Below the pieces are notes generated by a model. That model did no database searches. It saw only the letters and a list, made by a program, of their open reading frames with translations, and had not been told where the DNA came from. A stretch of DNA of 64,000 nt from Sophora flavescens (taxonomy: Eukaryota > Streptophyta > Magnoliopsida > Fabales > Fabaceae), in the NCBI GenBank assembly GCA_030762895.1, contig CM061063.1:98788210-98852209 (forward strand), in the 5' to 3' direction. The translations under genes were made by a program, and so were the position numbers. Positions 1-12,150 of the stretch are shown here, in pieces. Every line of letters starts with the position of its first letter. Positions within the stretch are counted from its first letter, which is position 1.

Positions 1-3000
1 ACCCAAGAATGGACCTTCTAGTATCAACATCAATCGCATAATCAATCGAGAAGCCCGCAACGATTACATGATGCATTAATTCCATAAATGAGACCAACAT
101 CAATTGTGCCCTTAAGATACCCGAATATCCGTTTTCTGACTTGCCAATGATCCTTCCCTGGTCTTCCCATGTATCTGCTGACCACACTTACAGCTTGTGC
201 TAGATCGGGTCTTGTGCATACCATTGCATACATAAGACTCCCAACAAAGACTTGCATATGGAACTCGGGACATGTATTCCTGTTCGATTCTCGATTGTGG
301 GTGATTAGAAGTTGAAAGATGAATGCCCGATGTCGAGGTGTGCTCACAGGTTTGGTGTAGACATGCCAAATCGATTAAGGACTTTAAGAATGTAGCTTTT
401 CCGACATAAGAACAACTTCTTCCGAGTTCTATCTCCGAGAATTTCCATGCCTAGAATCCTTTCTGCAGCCCCATATCTTTCATCTCAAATTACGAGCGAG
501 AAGGGATTTCAACCTACGTATTGCGTCTTTATCGGTTGATGCAATTAGCATATCATCTACATAGAGAAGTAGATATATGAATGAACCATCCTCCACCTTC
601 TTTGTGATAAACACATGAGTCATAGAGGCTTCTCGTTGTAACCATGAGATATCATGAATTGGTCAAATCTCTTGTACCATTGCCTTGGGGATTGTTTCAA
701 TCCATACAGAGATTTCTTCAAGCTGCATACCAATTCTTTTTCTTCATATACATGAAATCCTTACGGTTGCTTCATTAGTATATCTTCTTCTAAATCTCCA
801 TGTAGGAAAGCAGTTTTGACATCAAGTTGCTCAAGCTCCATATCCAAATTTGCTACAAGTGCAAGTAGGACTCTTATTGAGGTGTGTCTTACCACGGTGA
901 GAAGATCTCATTGTAGTCTACACCTTCCTTTTTGATCAATCCTTTGGCCACAAGTCTAGCCTTGTACCTAATTGGATCATTAGCTGAAATTCCAGGTTTC
1001 TTCTTGAATATCCATTTGCATCCAACAACTTTCCTTCCTTCGGGTAGCTTGACTAGTTGCCAAGTCTTATTTTTCTCGCAGGGATTCCATTTCCTCATGC
1101 ATGGCTATAATCCATTTTTTCGATTCAAGACTAGTTATAGCTTCCACGATAGCCGATCGGTTACGATGAATCAACTTCTTCTCTATGTGGAGGGCATAAG
1201 AAACCATATCCCCAAAGCCATATTTGATTGGAGGTCTTGTGTTTCTTGATGACTTCCTTGTTGGAGCCTTGTCATCCACACTTGGCATTTCTTTGTATTG
1301 TTTGAACAAATTCTGAATTTGGTGTTGATTCTTCATGTTGTTGGCCCCGTGAGTTCGGCTCCCGATTGCTTCCACTGTTTTGATGTTGTTGGTTCTTCCG
1401 ATGTGGATTTACCTTGAACCAAGGACAATTCATCAAAGATGACATCTCTGCTCATGATTACCCTTTTTTTCGATGGTGACCATATTCGTAACCCTTAATT
1501 CCATTTCCATATCCTACAAAAATCCCCTTTTTCGATCTTGGTTCAAGCTTTCCCTCATTTACATGGTAATATGCAGGCGACCAAATACCTTCAAGATCTT
1601 GAGTAATCTGCGGGTTTGTTGGACCAAACTTCTATGGGAGTTTTGAAGTCAATAGCTGAAGTCGGAGATCTATTCACAAGGTAACATGTCAGATTAACGC
1701 CTTCCGCCCGATAATTTCGCCTAGGCCAAAATTGGACAGCATGCATCTTGCCTTCTCTAGCGGGGTTCTATTCATCCTTTCGCCACTCCATTCTCTTTGT
1801 GGAGTGTTTCGATTGTGAGTTGTCGAGCTATCCCTTCATTCCTACAAAATTGCGTGAATTCTTCCGAGCGAAATTCTAGTCCATTGTCGGTTCTAAGTCG
1901 TTTTACTTTCTTTCCCACTTGATTTTCAATCAGGATTTTCCATTGCTTGAAGTGTTTGAATGCTTCGATTTTCGCTTCATTGGAAAAATCCATGTCATTC
2001 GGAATGATCATCAATTATTGTGAGAAAGTATCTTGCCCCTCCTAAGGATGGAACTTTGGATGGCCCCCAACAATCGAATGAATATAGTCCGAGAGATGTC
2101 TTAGTATTGTGGATTGCTTTTGGGAATTTACCTCTATCTTGCTTCCCATAAATGCAAGGTGCTCACGTAACTTGAGTGGCTCCTTCTTATATTTATGTAA
2201 CAGGCCTTGATTGCTTTGAGAATTTCAAGTCCCTTTTCACTCATATGGCCCAAGCGCAGTGCCATAGAGAATTACAATCGAGAGGGCTTGCACTCAGCGG
2301 ATGAGACCGAGCTTGTTATTGTGGAACCTTGAAGGATATACTGATTTCCTTGTCTTTTGCCCTGCATCACCACGGAACCTCCATTCTTCTTGATTTTCAT
2401 TTCTCCACCTTCCATATAGCAAGTGAAACCTTTTGCATCTAATGCTCCAACCGAAATCAAATTCCTTTTAAGCTCGGGGACATGCCTAACATTGGTTAAG
2501 GTTCTTACAACTCCATCATTCATCTTGAGCTGTATGGAACCGGTGCCAAGCTGTTTCGCATGGAGCATCATTTCCCATCGGACATTTCCTCCGATTTCTC
2601 CTCATAGGTGGTGAACCACTTCTATGTGGACACATATGATAAGAACGACTGAATCCAAGACCCATTTATCGACCTTGATGTTGTTGATCATCAACAATGG
2701 AGAGAACTAGATCGAGAATCGGATGAGGAGTCATCACGAGCATTGTTGCCACCGATTCTTTCATCCTTTTCTTAGGGACAGTCTTTCTTCCAATGGCCTG
2801 GTTGTTTGCAGTAGTTACATATATCTTTTGGATCAACCTTGCTCTTCTTTTTCCCTTTCCCCCTTTTCTTGTCTTTGAGATTTTGTGGGATTTGAAGCTA
2901 TCGGACCACCATTGCATTCTTGTCTTCAATAGTACTAGATTTCAATCTGAGTTCTCTTGAATACTGATTGGATTTCACTTCTTCCAAGGTGATGCTATCT

Positions 3001-3487
3001 TTGCCAATGCTCATGGACTGACAAAGTTTTCAAAAGATGGTGGCAAAGAGGCTAATAGAATCATAGCAATATCTTCATCATCCATTTTAACATCAATATC
3101 TCTCGAGTTCTAGTAAAATTGAATTTAACTCATCAAGATGATCCTTAAGATGTGTACCTTCCTTCATTCGAAGACTAAATAGTCTCCTTTTGAGCAATAG
3201 CTTGTTGCACGAGAGATTTTGTCATGTAGAGTTTCTCTAGTTTCAACCATAGGCCTGCAGCAGTGGATTCTTCGAGAGACTTCATAGAGTACTTCATCCG
3301 ATAGAGAAAGAAGAATCAAAGAATGAGCTTTCTCTTCTTCTGTTCGGGGTAGCGACTTTGGCAGCCTTGCCACCTTGACCGAAAGCGGAGCCCATGCACT
3401 TTGTTCCTTCACAGAGCACGCATCTTGATGCGCCGAGGTTGAAGTTGTTTCTCCCATTAAACTTCTCGATCTTGATGGTTTGGCCAT
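1..3487 (-). pseudogene. copia gag-pol polyprotein, multiply broken
   Basis: Recognisable pieces in several frames: a gag start (IEKFNGRNNF, near 3465), a lysine-rich nucleocapsid stretch (2666-2929), a protease/pre-integrase region (2272-2571, with LKRNLISVGALDAKGF), an integrase core piece (1772-2014, with VKRLRTDNGLEF and a degraded HKENGVAKG in place of the usual PQQNGVAER), the linker before reverse transcriptase (1067-1375), the reverse transcriptase N-terminus (889-1098, GCKWIFKKK and KARLVAKG) and the MYAMVCTRPDLAQAV block (about 190-250). No domain is open throughout. This is a relic with no expected activity. Confidence 0.9.
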
Positions 3488-3620
3488 CTTCTTGTTGAAT
3501 TAATGAGTTCTTGAACGAGTTCTTTAGACTTGAGAACAAAACCGAAGATCAGTTTGTTGAATTAAATGAGTTCTTTGACAGAGATCTTTGGACGCAGTAA
3601 CAGAATCAAGATCTAACCGA

Positions 3621-3633
3621 GCTCTAGATACCA
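3621..3633 (-). other. primer binding site of copia 1
   Basis: Read on the minus strand this is TGGTATCTAGAGC, close to the usual initiator-methionine tRNA primer site of plant copia elements (TGGTATCAGAGC). It lies three bases inside the LTR boundary, which fixes the orientation of the element. Confidence 0.75.
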
Positions 3634-3636
3634 GTT

Positions 3637-4075
3637 TGTTGAATTAAAACGCAGTAATTCACACTCACGGAAGGTGTTTGATTAAAGATCACACTGAAAA
3701 AGCGAAATGTAAAGCGAAACACCAAGATATAACGTGGGTGGTTCACCAAATTGTGGCTACATCCACCCCACGGCGAGAAGGAGAAAAGAGCTTCACTATC
3801 AAAGAATCAAAGTTACAAAGTAGGTTCCTCACACTCTAAGCTATCTCTCGATTTTGAGTAATTCTTGTATATTCTCTCTACTTCTACAATACAATAGGGA
3901 TCATATATATAGGCATGTAGGAGTTGGTTAGAAGAGTGTGGCTTAAGAGTAGGATCACCAGATAACAGAAAACTGTTATAACTGTTATAACAGAAATCTG
4001 TTATAACAGAAATCTGTTATACAGCAGATTTGTTGGAGGCTTGCTTATGAGGAATGGCTTCAAACCAGATTAACA
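3637..4075 (-). repeat. 5' LTR of copia 1
   Basis: The segment starts TGTTGAAT next to the primer site and ends near TTAACA, giving TG...CA termini. A TATA-rich run around 3903-3912 could be the U3 promoter on the minus strand. The outer edge could be 4075 or 4079, because the partner LTR is outside the window. Confidence 0.65.
3967..4021. repeat. tandem palindromes in the U3 part of the LTR
   Basis: The palindrome CTGTTATAACAG and close variants recur about four times in some 55 bases, spaced by AAAT. Short repeats in U3 are often enhancer-like in plant LTRs; that role here is inference. Confidence 0.6.
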
Positions 4076-4417
4076 AACACAATAGTATTGTTTGATCAAT
4101 GTAACCAATCCCGCCTAGTGAAAAAAGTAAAAAAGGTTTTTGTTGTTGTTGTTGATGAAGAAAAAATATTTTCAAGTGCAGTTACAGTCAGGACCGTGTC
4201 CAAACATTTTGGGACCTAAGGCAGCAAAACTATTAGAAAAACTTTATATAATTTAAATTATTAACTATTGTATTATTCTTTAGGCCTTTTGAGCTGCAAA
4301 ATCATTTATCAAAGTTTTATATTCAAGTAATTCTAATATTTCATTTTCAATAGATAGCATGACTAACCCATTTAATCTATCTTGTAACATTGTTTATATA
4401 AGATATGATTTAAATAA

Positions 4418-5136
4418 GGTTTAATTACTCTGTAGGTTCCTTAATTTTTTGGAAATTTTCAAATAGGTCCCTATACTAAAAAAATTGTAATTGGGTCCCC
4501 GAACTTTTATAAAGATTTTAATTGGGTCACTAAACTAAAAAAAATTCTAATTGGGTCCCTAAACTTATATAAAATTTTCAATTGAGTCCCTGAGGTAGGA
4601 TTTCGTGAAGAGGTTGTTAAGTTTGTTGATGTGAAATATGACCTAGAATCACCGCAAAATTTTTATTTAGGATTGTAAGAGATGACTGATATGGTTATCC
4701 AGCTTTGGATGAAATCAATAATATTCCATCCAATTCAATAAATCACTAACGAATTTTCTAGGATATTGTTGTTATTATGAGACTCAATAGAAAACAAAAA
4801 AGTTCTCAGAATTAATTGAAAATTTTATATAAGTTCAGGGATCCAATTAGAATTTTTTTTAGTTCAAAGACTCAATTAAGATCTTTATAAAAATTTTACA
4901 AATTTTGGGGGGATTCCAGGTCACGTTTCACATCAACAAACTTAACAACATCTTCACGAACCCTGCTCCATGGACTAAATTGAAATTTTGATATAAGTTC
5001 AGTGACTTAATTAGAATAGTTAAAGGACCCAATTAAAATCTTTATAAAAGTTCGGGGACCCAATTACAAATTTTTTAGTATAGGGACCTATTTGAAAATT
5101 CTCAAAAAGTTCAGGAACCTATAGAGTAATTAAACC
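4418..5136. mobile_element. foldback MITE, Mutator-like, inside the hAT element
   Basis: The left end reads GGTTTAATTACTCTGTAGGT and the right end is its inverse. Imperfect inverted arms extend roughly 200 bases or more inward. It is flanked by a 9-bp direct repeat with one mismatch (TTTAAATAA at 4409-4417, TTTAAACAA at 5137-5145). A 9-bp duplication and long inverted repeats are the hallmark of Mutator-like elements. There is no coding capacity. Confidence 0.8.
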
Positions 5137-5286
5137 TTTAAACAATTTTAATTTTAAAAAACTTCTTTATATATTAGCAACTGTTTCAGATATTGTTAAT
5201 AATATCTTATAAGCAATGCTTAGATTTGGGAAAGAATTCAATATTTTGATATAATTTAATATTTCTATAGTAGTATTAATTTCTTG

Positions 5287-5560
5287 GTTAAATTAATATT
5301 TTGGTCCCTATACTTGACACGAATTCTCGATTTAGTCCTTGTACATAAATTTTTTTTTAAAATGGTCCCTATAAGTACAAAAAGTACCGGTTTGGTCCTT
5401 ATACGAAGCAAAAAATTATTAAATCAGTCATTAACATAGTATACGACAAGGGCCAAACGGGTACTTTTTGTACGTATATGGATCATTTTAATAATTTTTT
5501 ATGTATAAGGACCAAATCGATAATTTGTGTCAAGTATAGGGACCAGAATATTACTTATTT
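5287..5560. mobile_element. second foldback MITE
   Basis: The left arm TTTTGGTCCCTATACTTG is matched by CAAGTATAGGGACCAGAA on the right, and the interior is largely self-complementary. The outermost bases are eroded and I could not define a target-site duplication, so edges are approximate. Confidence 0.65.
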
Positions 5561-5929
5561 CTTTTGTTACTTGCTATGCATAAATAAAAACTCTCCCACA
5601 TGATGTCACTATTGGCAGCGGCGAATCTTGATTACAAGTTTGGGGGCGCCATTAGATACTTGGTAAAATGATTTACTCAAAATTTATAATCAATCATATA
5701 TAATTTTATCAATAGTTTAAACTAATATACATAATCTTTTAATGATGTAATTATTTATGATTAGTTGAAAGTATAAAAAAAATATTTACACTAATAGTAT
5801 ATATCAATTAAATTATTAAATTAATTATACTATGATATTTTTGAGGATGCTTTACTAATTTTTTTATATTAAAAAATGTGATTGAAAATGTTTTTCAACT
5901 ATAAGGAAGGTCCGCCTCGGACAATTGGG

Positions 5930-5930
<1 letters not shown>

Positions 5931-5976
<46 letters not shown>
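5931..5976. repeat. (TA)n microsatellite
   Basis: An uninterrupted run of about 18 TA units with imperfect edges, inside the hAT element. Confidence 0.9.
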
Positions 5977-5977
<1 letters not shown>

Positions 5978-6141
5978 ATTAAATTTTTGGGACTTTATAA
6001 TAAGAGAAAATTACAAAGGGTCAATATGTTGGTGAACATGGGTCTAAAGCAACTGGTTTAGTTGCTTTGCTATAAACACGGCCCTGGTTACAGTTAAGCA
6101 TGCACCTATATATATGATCTGCTCATGGCAGTTATTGGCAG

Positions 6142-7999
6142 GACTTGTTTTTTAAATCAACCATGGACTCAGTATTGAAGATTGTCCTTGGTGTAGAATT
6201 GGACACTATGTGTGGAACCTATGAAGAAGGCACTAGGTTCTCCAGGGCTTTTGATAAAGCAAGTGAAATTACTATACTTCGGTATATTGATATTTTCTGG
6301 AAGTTCAAGCGGCTTTTGAACATAGGATTAGAAGCATTACTCAAGAAACATGTCAGGGAGATAGATCGATTTGTGTATAAAGTAATTAAAAGCAAGACTG
6401 AGCAAGTCCAAAAGTCGGAAGATAAGCCGGTAAGTTTTGTGAATCGAGATTCCCTGTGGTAAAAAATCATGCATTCACGCGCTAATGCACCGTTAGATCA
6501 ATCTTAGACTTTCTCGAACACTTTCATTGACTGATCCTACGGTGCATTAACGTGTAAATGTGTGGTTTTTTTATGGTAGGAAATCGAAATTCAAGTTTTA
6601 CTTCATAAACAATCGTTATTGTTGGTAGTTATGTAATATCACTAGATTTGGAAATGATGCTTGTACAGTAAATGATGTACAAATTTCTAGTTAGCAGAAT
6701 ATATTATGTGGTTAATGGTGCTAGTAATCGGTTACCAACACGTTAACAGAAAATTTGTATAATTTTAATCAGGTGTGAAAATTGTTGTATGAAAACTAAT
6801 GATGCATATAGTAAAAGTGCTAATATTCACTACTGACTGTATATATTTTGACAGGTGAAGCAAGACCTTTTGTCAAGGTTTCTAGAATTGGAAGAGACGG
6901 ATCCAAAGTACCTGAAAGACATCATCCTGAGCTTTATCATCGCAGGAAAAGATACAACAGCCACCACTCTCTCCTGGTTTCTTTACATGCTCTGCAAGCA
7001 TCCTCATGTGGAGGAAAAGATTGTACATGCAGGAAGTCATAGTGGCAACAGGGTTGGCAGATTTTTCAACACCTGAGGAACTTGCAGCTAGCATAACTGA
7101 AGAAGTTCTTGACAAAATGCACTATCTACATGCAGCTTTGACTGAGACACTCAGACTCTACCCAGCAGTTCCATGGGTGATAAAACATAACCACATTAAA
7201 TACCTGAGTTTCTATAATGAGTATTGAATTTCATTTTGCTGTGATGATTCTGTAACAGGATGCTAAGATTTGTTTTTCAGATGATGTGATGCCAGATGGC
7301 TTTAGTGTTAAGAAAGGCAATTTAGTGGCATACCAACCTTATGCCATGGGCAGGATGAAATCATTATGGGGCTATGCTGCAGAATTCAAACCAGAAAGAT
7401 GGCTTGACAAAAATGGAAATTTCCAGCAAGAAAGCCCTTTCAAATTCACAGCTTTTCAGGTAGGAAACTATATATATATTGTGAGGAGTGTGTTATCGTG
7501 AGAGTGAGGAATAAATCTGGATCATTAAACCATACATGAATGATCAGGATTAGAAATTAGTTAGTGATAATGTGATCACTCAAAAGAGTCATATGACTTT
7601 ATGTTCTAATCTTAACCATTTATGTGTAATCCAAAGATCCAGATTTACTCCTCTCATCTCTCATGCACCTAACGAGGAATGATCAAGAGTATATATATCT
7701 GTAGTAACTAGCAGGGATTACATGAACAATTTTAGATTTAAATATTAGAAATCTTGGAGTTTGGAAGATAGAACTTGAATCCAATATTTATTTATTTATT
7801 TTTGTTCATTCCACAGGCAGGTCCGAGAGTTTGTCTTGGGAAGGATTTCTCCTATAGACAGATGAAAATCTTCTCTGCTGTCCTTTTAGGTAGCCACAAA
7901 TTCAAGCTGGAAAACCAACACAAATCAGTACATTGCAGAACTTCAATTACTCTACATATTGATGGGGGTCTGCAACTGAATGCTTACAGGAGAATTTGA
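6142..7999 (+). pseudogene. CYP704-type cytochrome P450, 5'-truncated and frameshifted
   Basis: Exons can be read at 6142-6429, 6855-7176, 7259-7459 and 7817-7999, mostly with GT/AG borders. In order they show the I-helix motif AGKDTTA, the K-helix ETLR, FKPERW and the haem-binding FQAGPRVCLG with its cysteine. The protein resembles the CYP704 family; members studied in other plants are fatty-acid hydroxylases. The first exon piece starts after an AG acceptor with DLFFKSTMDS, so the N-terminal membrane anchor and about the first third of the enzyme are absent; a hAT element and a copia lie where they should be. A one-base frame change near 7018-7035 separates HVEEKIV from EVIVATGLADF. Family call fairly sure; pseudogene status likely. 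Confidence 0.82.
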
Positions 8000-8179
8000 T
8001 ATTTAAAGTTGTATATATATCGGATCCTTTATTCTCGTTATATTGTAAAGGACAAAGATGATGTGCTCGTGTGTTAGTTCACGCGCGCTTGACTATGTGG
8101 TTTCAGATCAAGATCCTCTTCATCCGGATTTTATCGACATCCTCTCTCCCGCCACACATGTCAACCATTGGATTAGTAT
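8000..8179. other. short spacer, nothing recognised
   Basis: P450 3' flank up to the copia LTR. I see no gene. AGTAT at 8175-8179 is the candidate left target duplication of copia 2; its partner is lost. Confidence 0.5.
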
Positions 8180-8762
8180 TGTTGTGGTTTAAGCACTGAA
8201 ACACACACAAGAACAAGATCACAGCAATAGGCAACAGAAACAGAATTGAAAACAGAATCGCAGAACAAGAAAATTATAAAGCAGAAGAGAAAAGAAAGAT
8301 CAACACCAAGAGATAACGTGGTTCAGCCGATGGGGCCTACGTCCACGGGAAGAGAGCAAAGTCTTCACTATGATTGAAAGAGTTACAAGATCAAGCTTCA
8401 AGCTTCAAACTTCACAAGAATTCTACACTAGGCCCTTGAATTCCCTGCTAAGACACAGTCACAAGCTCCCTAGTTCTACCACTCTTATTCTCACCAAAAC
8501 TCCTTGATCTAGGCCTAACTCTCTATGATTAGAAATAAAGGAAAGATTACACAGTTGAATACAATCACACACACTTAATCCTATTCTACACATGTATATA
8601 TATAGATAGGAAATGAGCTTCAGCTGCCAAGTTTCATTCTCCAGGCCATAACAGAATTCTGTTTGTGCACCAACTGAAAAAACTGTTTTTGCCGCCAAGG
8701 AGCATTTTGCTTGTAACTGAATTTTGCTTGTAACTGAATTTGTTTTTGAGACATTATCAACA
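8180..8762 (-). repeat. 3' LTR of copia 2
   Basis: Boundaries TGTTG...CAACA form a perfect 5-bp inverted terminus, about 583 bases. A purine-rich tract on the minus strand (AAGGTGGAGAT) abuts its inner edge, as expected for the polypurine tract. Contains TATATATATA near 8593. Confidence 0.75.
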
Positions 8763-8824
8763 AATCTCCACCTTGTCTCTAAAACCCTTCAATCATGGTT
8801 CCAGCTTTGCTCTCTTGCCTGACC

Positions 8825-10929
8825 TTATGTTTCTGAAAAACTGATCAAGTTCAAGCTATGCTTGAACTTGGTTAGAGGTAGGGACTTGGTTAAGGCATCT
8901 GTTGGATTATCTTCTGTTGAAACCTTCTCAACAGCAATCTCCTTTGCCTCAATTGCATCCCTGATGAAATGTAATTTAATGTCAATGTGTTTGGATTTGT
9001 CATGGTAAACCTGATGTTTGGATAGGTGAATGGCACTTTGGCTGTCACTATAATTGTAACACAGTTTTGTGGAACTCCAAGTTCACCAATAATCCCTTTT
9101 AGCCACATTGCTTCTTTGACTCCTTCAGTAAGGGCTATGAACTCTGCTTGTGTTGTTGATAAAGCTACCACTGACTGCAGAACTGATTTCCAACATATAG
9201 CAGTTCCAAACATGGTAAAAACATAGCCAGACAGTGACTTTCGGGTATCAACATTTCCAGCATAGTCTGAATCCACATAACCTATGATGGCATCTTGAAC
9301 ATGATGGTGTCTTTTAAATAGTAGACCATATTTTTGGGAGCCATTGAGGTATCTTAGTATCCACTTCATTGCTTACCAATGAGGTAAACCAGGATCAGCC
9401 ATAAATCTGCTCATCACATTTACTGCATAAGCTAAGTCTGGCCTGCAACACACCATTCCATACATGATACTGCCAACAGCATTCGCATATGGAATTACTG
9501 CCGTTTTATGCCTTTCTTCTTCTGAGGTTGGCCCTTGCTTTGCTGAGAGTTTATCAAGTTGTCCTAGAGGTGTTCCAACTGGTTTTGATTCATGCATTCT
9601 AAAATTTCTTACCACCTTCTGTATGTAGCCTTGCTGAGACAGAAAAAGCTCTCCAGATTTCCTGTTTCTGCATATATCCATTCCAAGGATCCTCTTGGCT
9701 TCTCCAAGCTCCTTCATATCAAATTCTGATTTCAGCTCAGCCTTGATCCTTTGAATTTCATACTTCTTAGATCCTGCAAGAAGAATGTCATCAACATATA
9801 ACAATAGATATATAATCACTTTAGCATTTTCCTTTAGGAAATACACACAACTGTCATAGTTGCATCTTTGGAAACCAATCTGCATCATGAAACTGTCAAA
9901 TCTTTTATTCCATTGCCTAGGACTTTGCTTAAGACCATATAAGGACTTCTTTAATAGGCAGACCTTATTTTTGTCTTTAACAAAGCCCTCGGGTTAATGC
10001 ATATAGATGGTTTCTTCTAAATTTCCATGAAGGAAAGCAGTCTTGACATCTAACTGTTCTAGTTCAAGATCAAATTGAGTGGTTAAAGCAAGGAGAATCC
10101 GTATTGAGCAATGTTTAACTACTGGTGAGAAGATCTCATTGTAGTCTATGCCCTCAACTTGAGAAAACCCTTTTGCCACAACCCTTGCTTTGAATCTAGT
10201 ATTGTTGTTGCTTTGAGCATCTTCCTTTCTCTTGAAGATCCACTTGCAACCTACAATCCTTTGTCCTTTAGGTGGATCAACTAGAGTCCAGGTGTTGTTT
10301 TGTTCAAGAGATTTCATTTCCTCTTCCATTGCTTTCATCCATTCCTTCTTGTATCTGTCTTTGACTGCTTCAGTGAAGTTGTTAGGCTCACAATCTTGAC
10401 CTTCTTCCCCTATACTCAAGGCATAGCATATGAGGTCTGCTTGTGCATATCTCTTTGGAGGGACTATATTTCTCCTTGCTCTGTCTCTCACAAGATTGTA
10501 GTCACTTGTAGCTGGTTGGGATTGTTGTTGATCCTCAGGTTCTGTTTCATCTTGTGCTGCTACATTCTCCTTTCTTGTTGGTGGCAGCTCCACCTCAAAT
10601 TGAGAGGTCTCTGGAGCATTTGTTGGAGTGTCTGGCTTATCCTTTGACAGCATGGCCATTCTAGTCTCATCAAAGACTACATCTCTGCTGATTATACATT
10701 TTGGTTCTCCCGGATCTAGTCTCCACAGTTTGTAGCCTTTGACTCCAGTGGGATAACCAATGAACACACATCTTGTTGCTCTGGCAGCAAGCTTGTCTTG
10801 TTTAACATGTGCAAAGGCTAAAGCACCAAATATTCTCAGGTTGGAGTAGTCTGCAGGTTTGCCTCTCCAAATTTCTATAGGGGTTTTGAACCCTATAGCA
10901 GATGATGGACATCTATTGATGAGATACAC
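8825..10929 (-). pseudogene. copia 2 reverse transcriptase and RNase H
   Basis: Continues the polyprotein: INRCPSSAIGFKTPIEIW (end of integrase), the reverse transcriptase start (GCKWIFKRK, KARVVAKGFSQVEG), the catalytic block LLYVDDILLAG, then RNase H (GYVDSDYAGNVDTRKSLSGY, TTQAEFIAL) and the C-terminus NPTDALTKSLP, ending at a stop at 8825-8827. In-frame stops lie at about 9992 and 9370 and there is a frame change near 9050. It is the best-preserved reverse transcriptase of the two left-hand copia elements but is still broken. Confidence 0.88.
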
Positions 10930-10947
10930 TTCTTTATTCAGAAAAGA

Positions 10948-12150
10948 TCACACCGTAAACTCTTTTGCGGACCAAAGACTCAATATCATGCATCTTACTC
11001 TTTCCAAAATTGTTCTATTCATCCTTTCGGCCAAGCCATTCTGCTGTGGAGTACCTGCAACTGTTCTATGCCTTCTAATTCCTAGTTTCCTGACCCCTGT
11101 GATTATGGTCTCTTGTCCATTATACATCTTCAATCTGATTGTGCCTAATCCCTGAACTTTGCAAGGCTTGTTGTTTCCCAGTAAGACAACTCCACCATCT
11201 TGAAGATTTAAAGACTCGAAATAGTCTTTTCTTGGACACATGTGATAGGTGCACCCAGAATCCAGCCCCCAATCTTTTTCTGATGCTGAATTTGACAGCA
11301 CTAAGGCTTCTGCAGATTCATACCCTGAGGACTCATAACCTGATGAGACAATTGCTGCATCACCAGATTGTTGGTCTGTCTTTAAACCTTTACTCTTCCT
11401 CTCAGGGCATTCCCTTTTAAAATGACCCTTCTTGTGGCAGTGGAAACATTTGTACTTGGATCTATCTTGAATCCTTGACTTTGATATGTGCTTTCCTTGT
11501 TTTCCACTTCTCTTGTCATGTCTTCCTCTCATAACACTCAGGCTTTCTGCATTGCTTTCTGCTCTTGCTTCTCGTTTCTTTTGGAATTCTTTTGTCCTTA
11601 TGGATGATTGTACCTCATCAAGAGTGATTGTTTGGTCTCTTCCAAACAAAATCGCATCCTTGAAGTGTTCATAGGAACTTGGCAATGCACTCAACAGAAT
11701 CAGTGCCTTATCCTCATCATCCATTTGAACTTCAAGATTCTCAAGATCATCAAGAATCTTGTTATAGTCTGCAATCTGCTCTGCAACTGACTTGTCTTCA
11801 CTCATCTTGAATGAGAAGAGTTGTTGCTTCAAGAATAGTCTATTTGCCACGAATTTGGTCATATACAAAGATTCCAGTTTCAGCCATAGAGCAGCTGCAG
11901 TAGGTTCTCTAGCTACTTCTCTTAAAGGTTTGTCTCCAAGGCATAGGATAATGATGCTTCTTGCCTTGTTTATGAGCTCCCTTTTCTCAGCAGTTGTGAG
12001 AGTGTTTGATAGAGCTGCCTCACCCTTGAGAGTGTCCCCAAGACCTTGTTGAACAAGCACTGCCTTCATCTTGACTCGCCATAATCCAAAATCGTTTGTG
12101 CCAGAGAACTTTTCAATGTCAAACTTTGTTACCAATTTATTAGTTACCAA
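10948..12150 (-). pseudogene. copia 2 gag fused by deletion to protease and integrase remnants
   Basis: An open frame of about 400 codons without an ATG. It begins with the gag capsid-like domain (KFDIEKFSGTNDF), then the CX2CX4HX4C zinc knuckle KCFHCHKKGHFKREC and the protease start LDSGCTYHMCP. After VQGLGTIRLKMYNG it passes straight into RRHRTVAGTPQQNGLAERMN, the end of the integrase core. Most of the protease, the pre-integrase domain and the integrase acidic residues are therefore deleted while the frame happened to stay open. A frame change separates it from the next segment at about 10,940. Confidence 0.85.

Larger units (their letters stand above)
1..4075 (-). mobile_element. Ty1/copia retrotransposon 1, decayed, runs off left edge
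   Basis: On the minus strand the order from right to left is LTR, primer binding site, gag, zinc-knuckle region, protease region, integrase, reverse transcriptase and RNase H. This is the Ty1/copia order (integrase before reverse transcriptase). The element is cut by the window start inside the reverse transcriptase/RNase H region, so the 3' LTR and target-site duplication cannot be seen. The coding part is broken by many stops and frameshifts, so it is dead. Family assignment is firm; the subfamily is not determined. Confidence 0.93.
4189..6086. mobile_element. non-autonomous hAT element, 1.9 kb
   Basis: The ends are inverted: CAGGACCGTGT on the left and ACACGGCCCTG on the right. They are flanked by a perfect 8-bp direct repeat GTTACAGT (4181-4188 and 6087-6094), the size typical of hAT insertions. 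No transposase reading frame is present, so it depends on a partner element. It contains two other foldback elements (4418-5136 and about 5287-5560) and a (TA)n run. It separates copia 1 from the P450 relic. Confidence 0.82.
8180..12150 (-). mobile_element. Ty1/copia retrotransposon 2, lacking its 5' LTR
   Basis: Minus-strand element. The 3' LTR is on the left (8180-8762), and RNase H, reverse transcriptase, integrase/protease and gag follow to the right. The right edge falls at the gag N-terminus: there is no ATG, no primer binding site and no second LTR. The truncation point carries a short tandem duplication (GTTACCAATTTAT at 12128-12140 and 12143-12155), which looks like a repair scar. 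The element cannot transpose. Confidence 0.9.
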
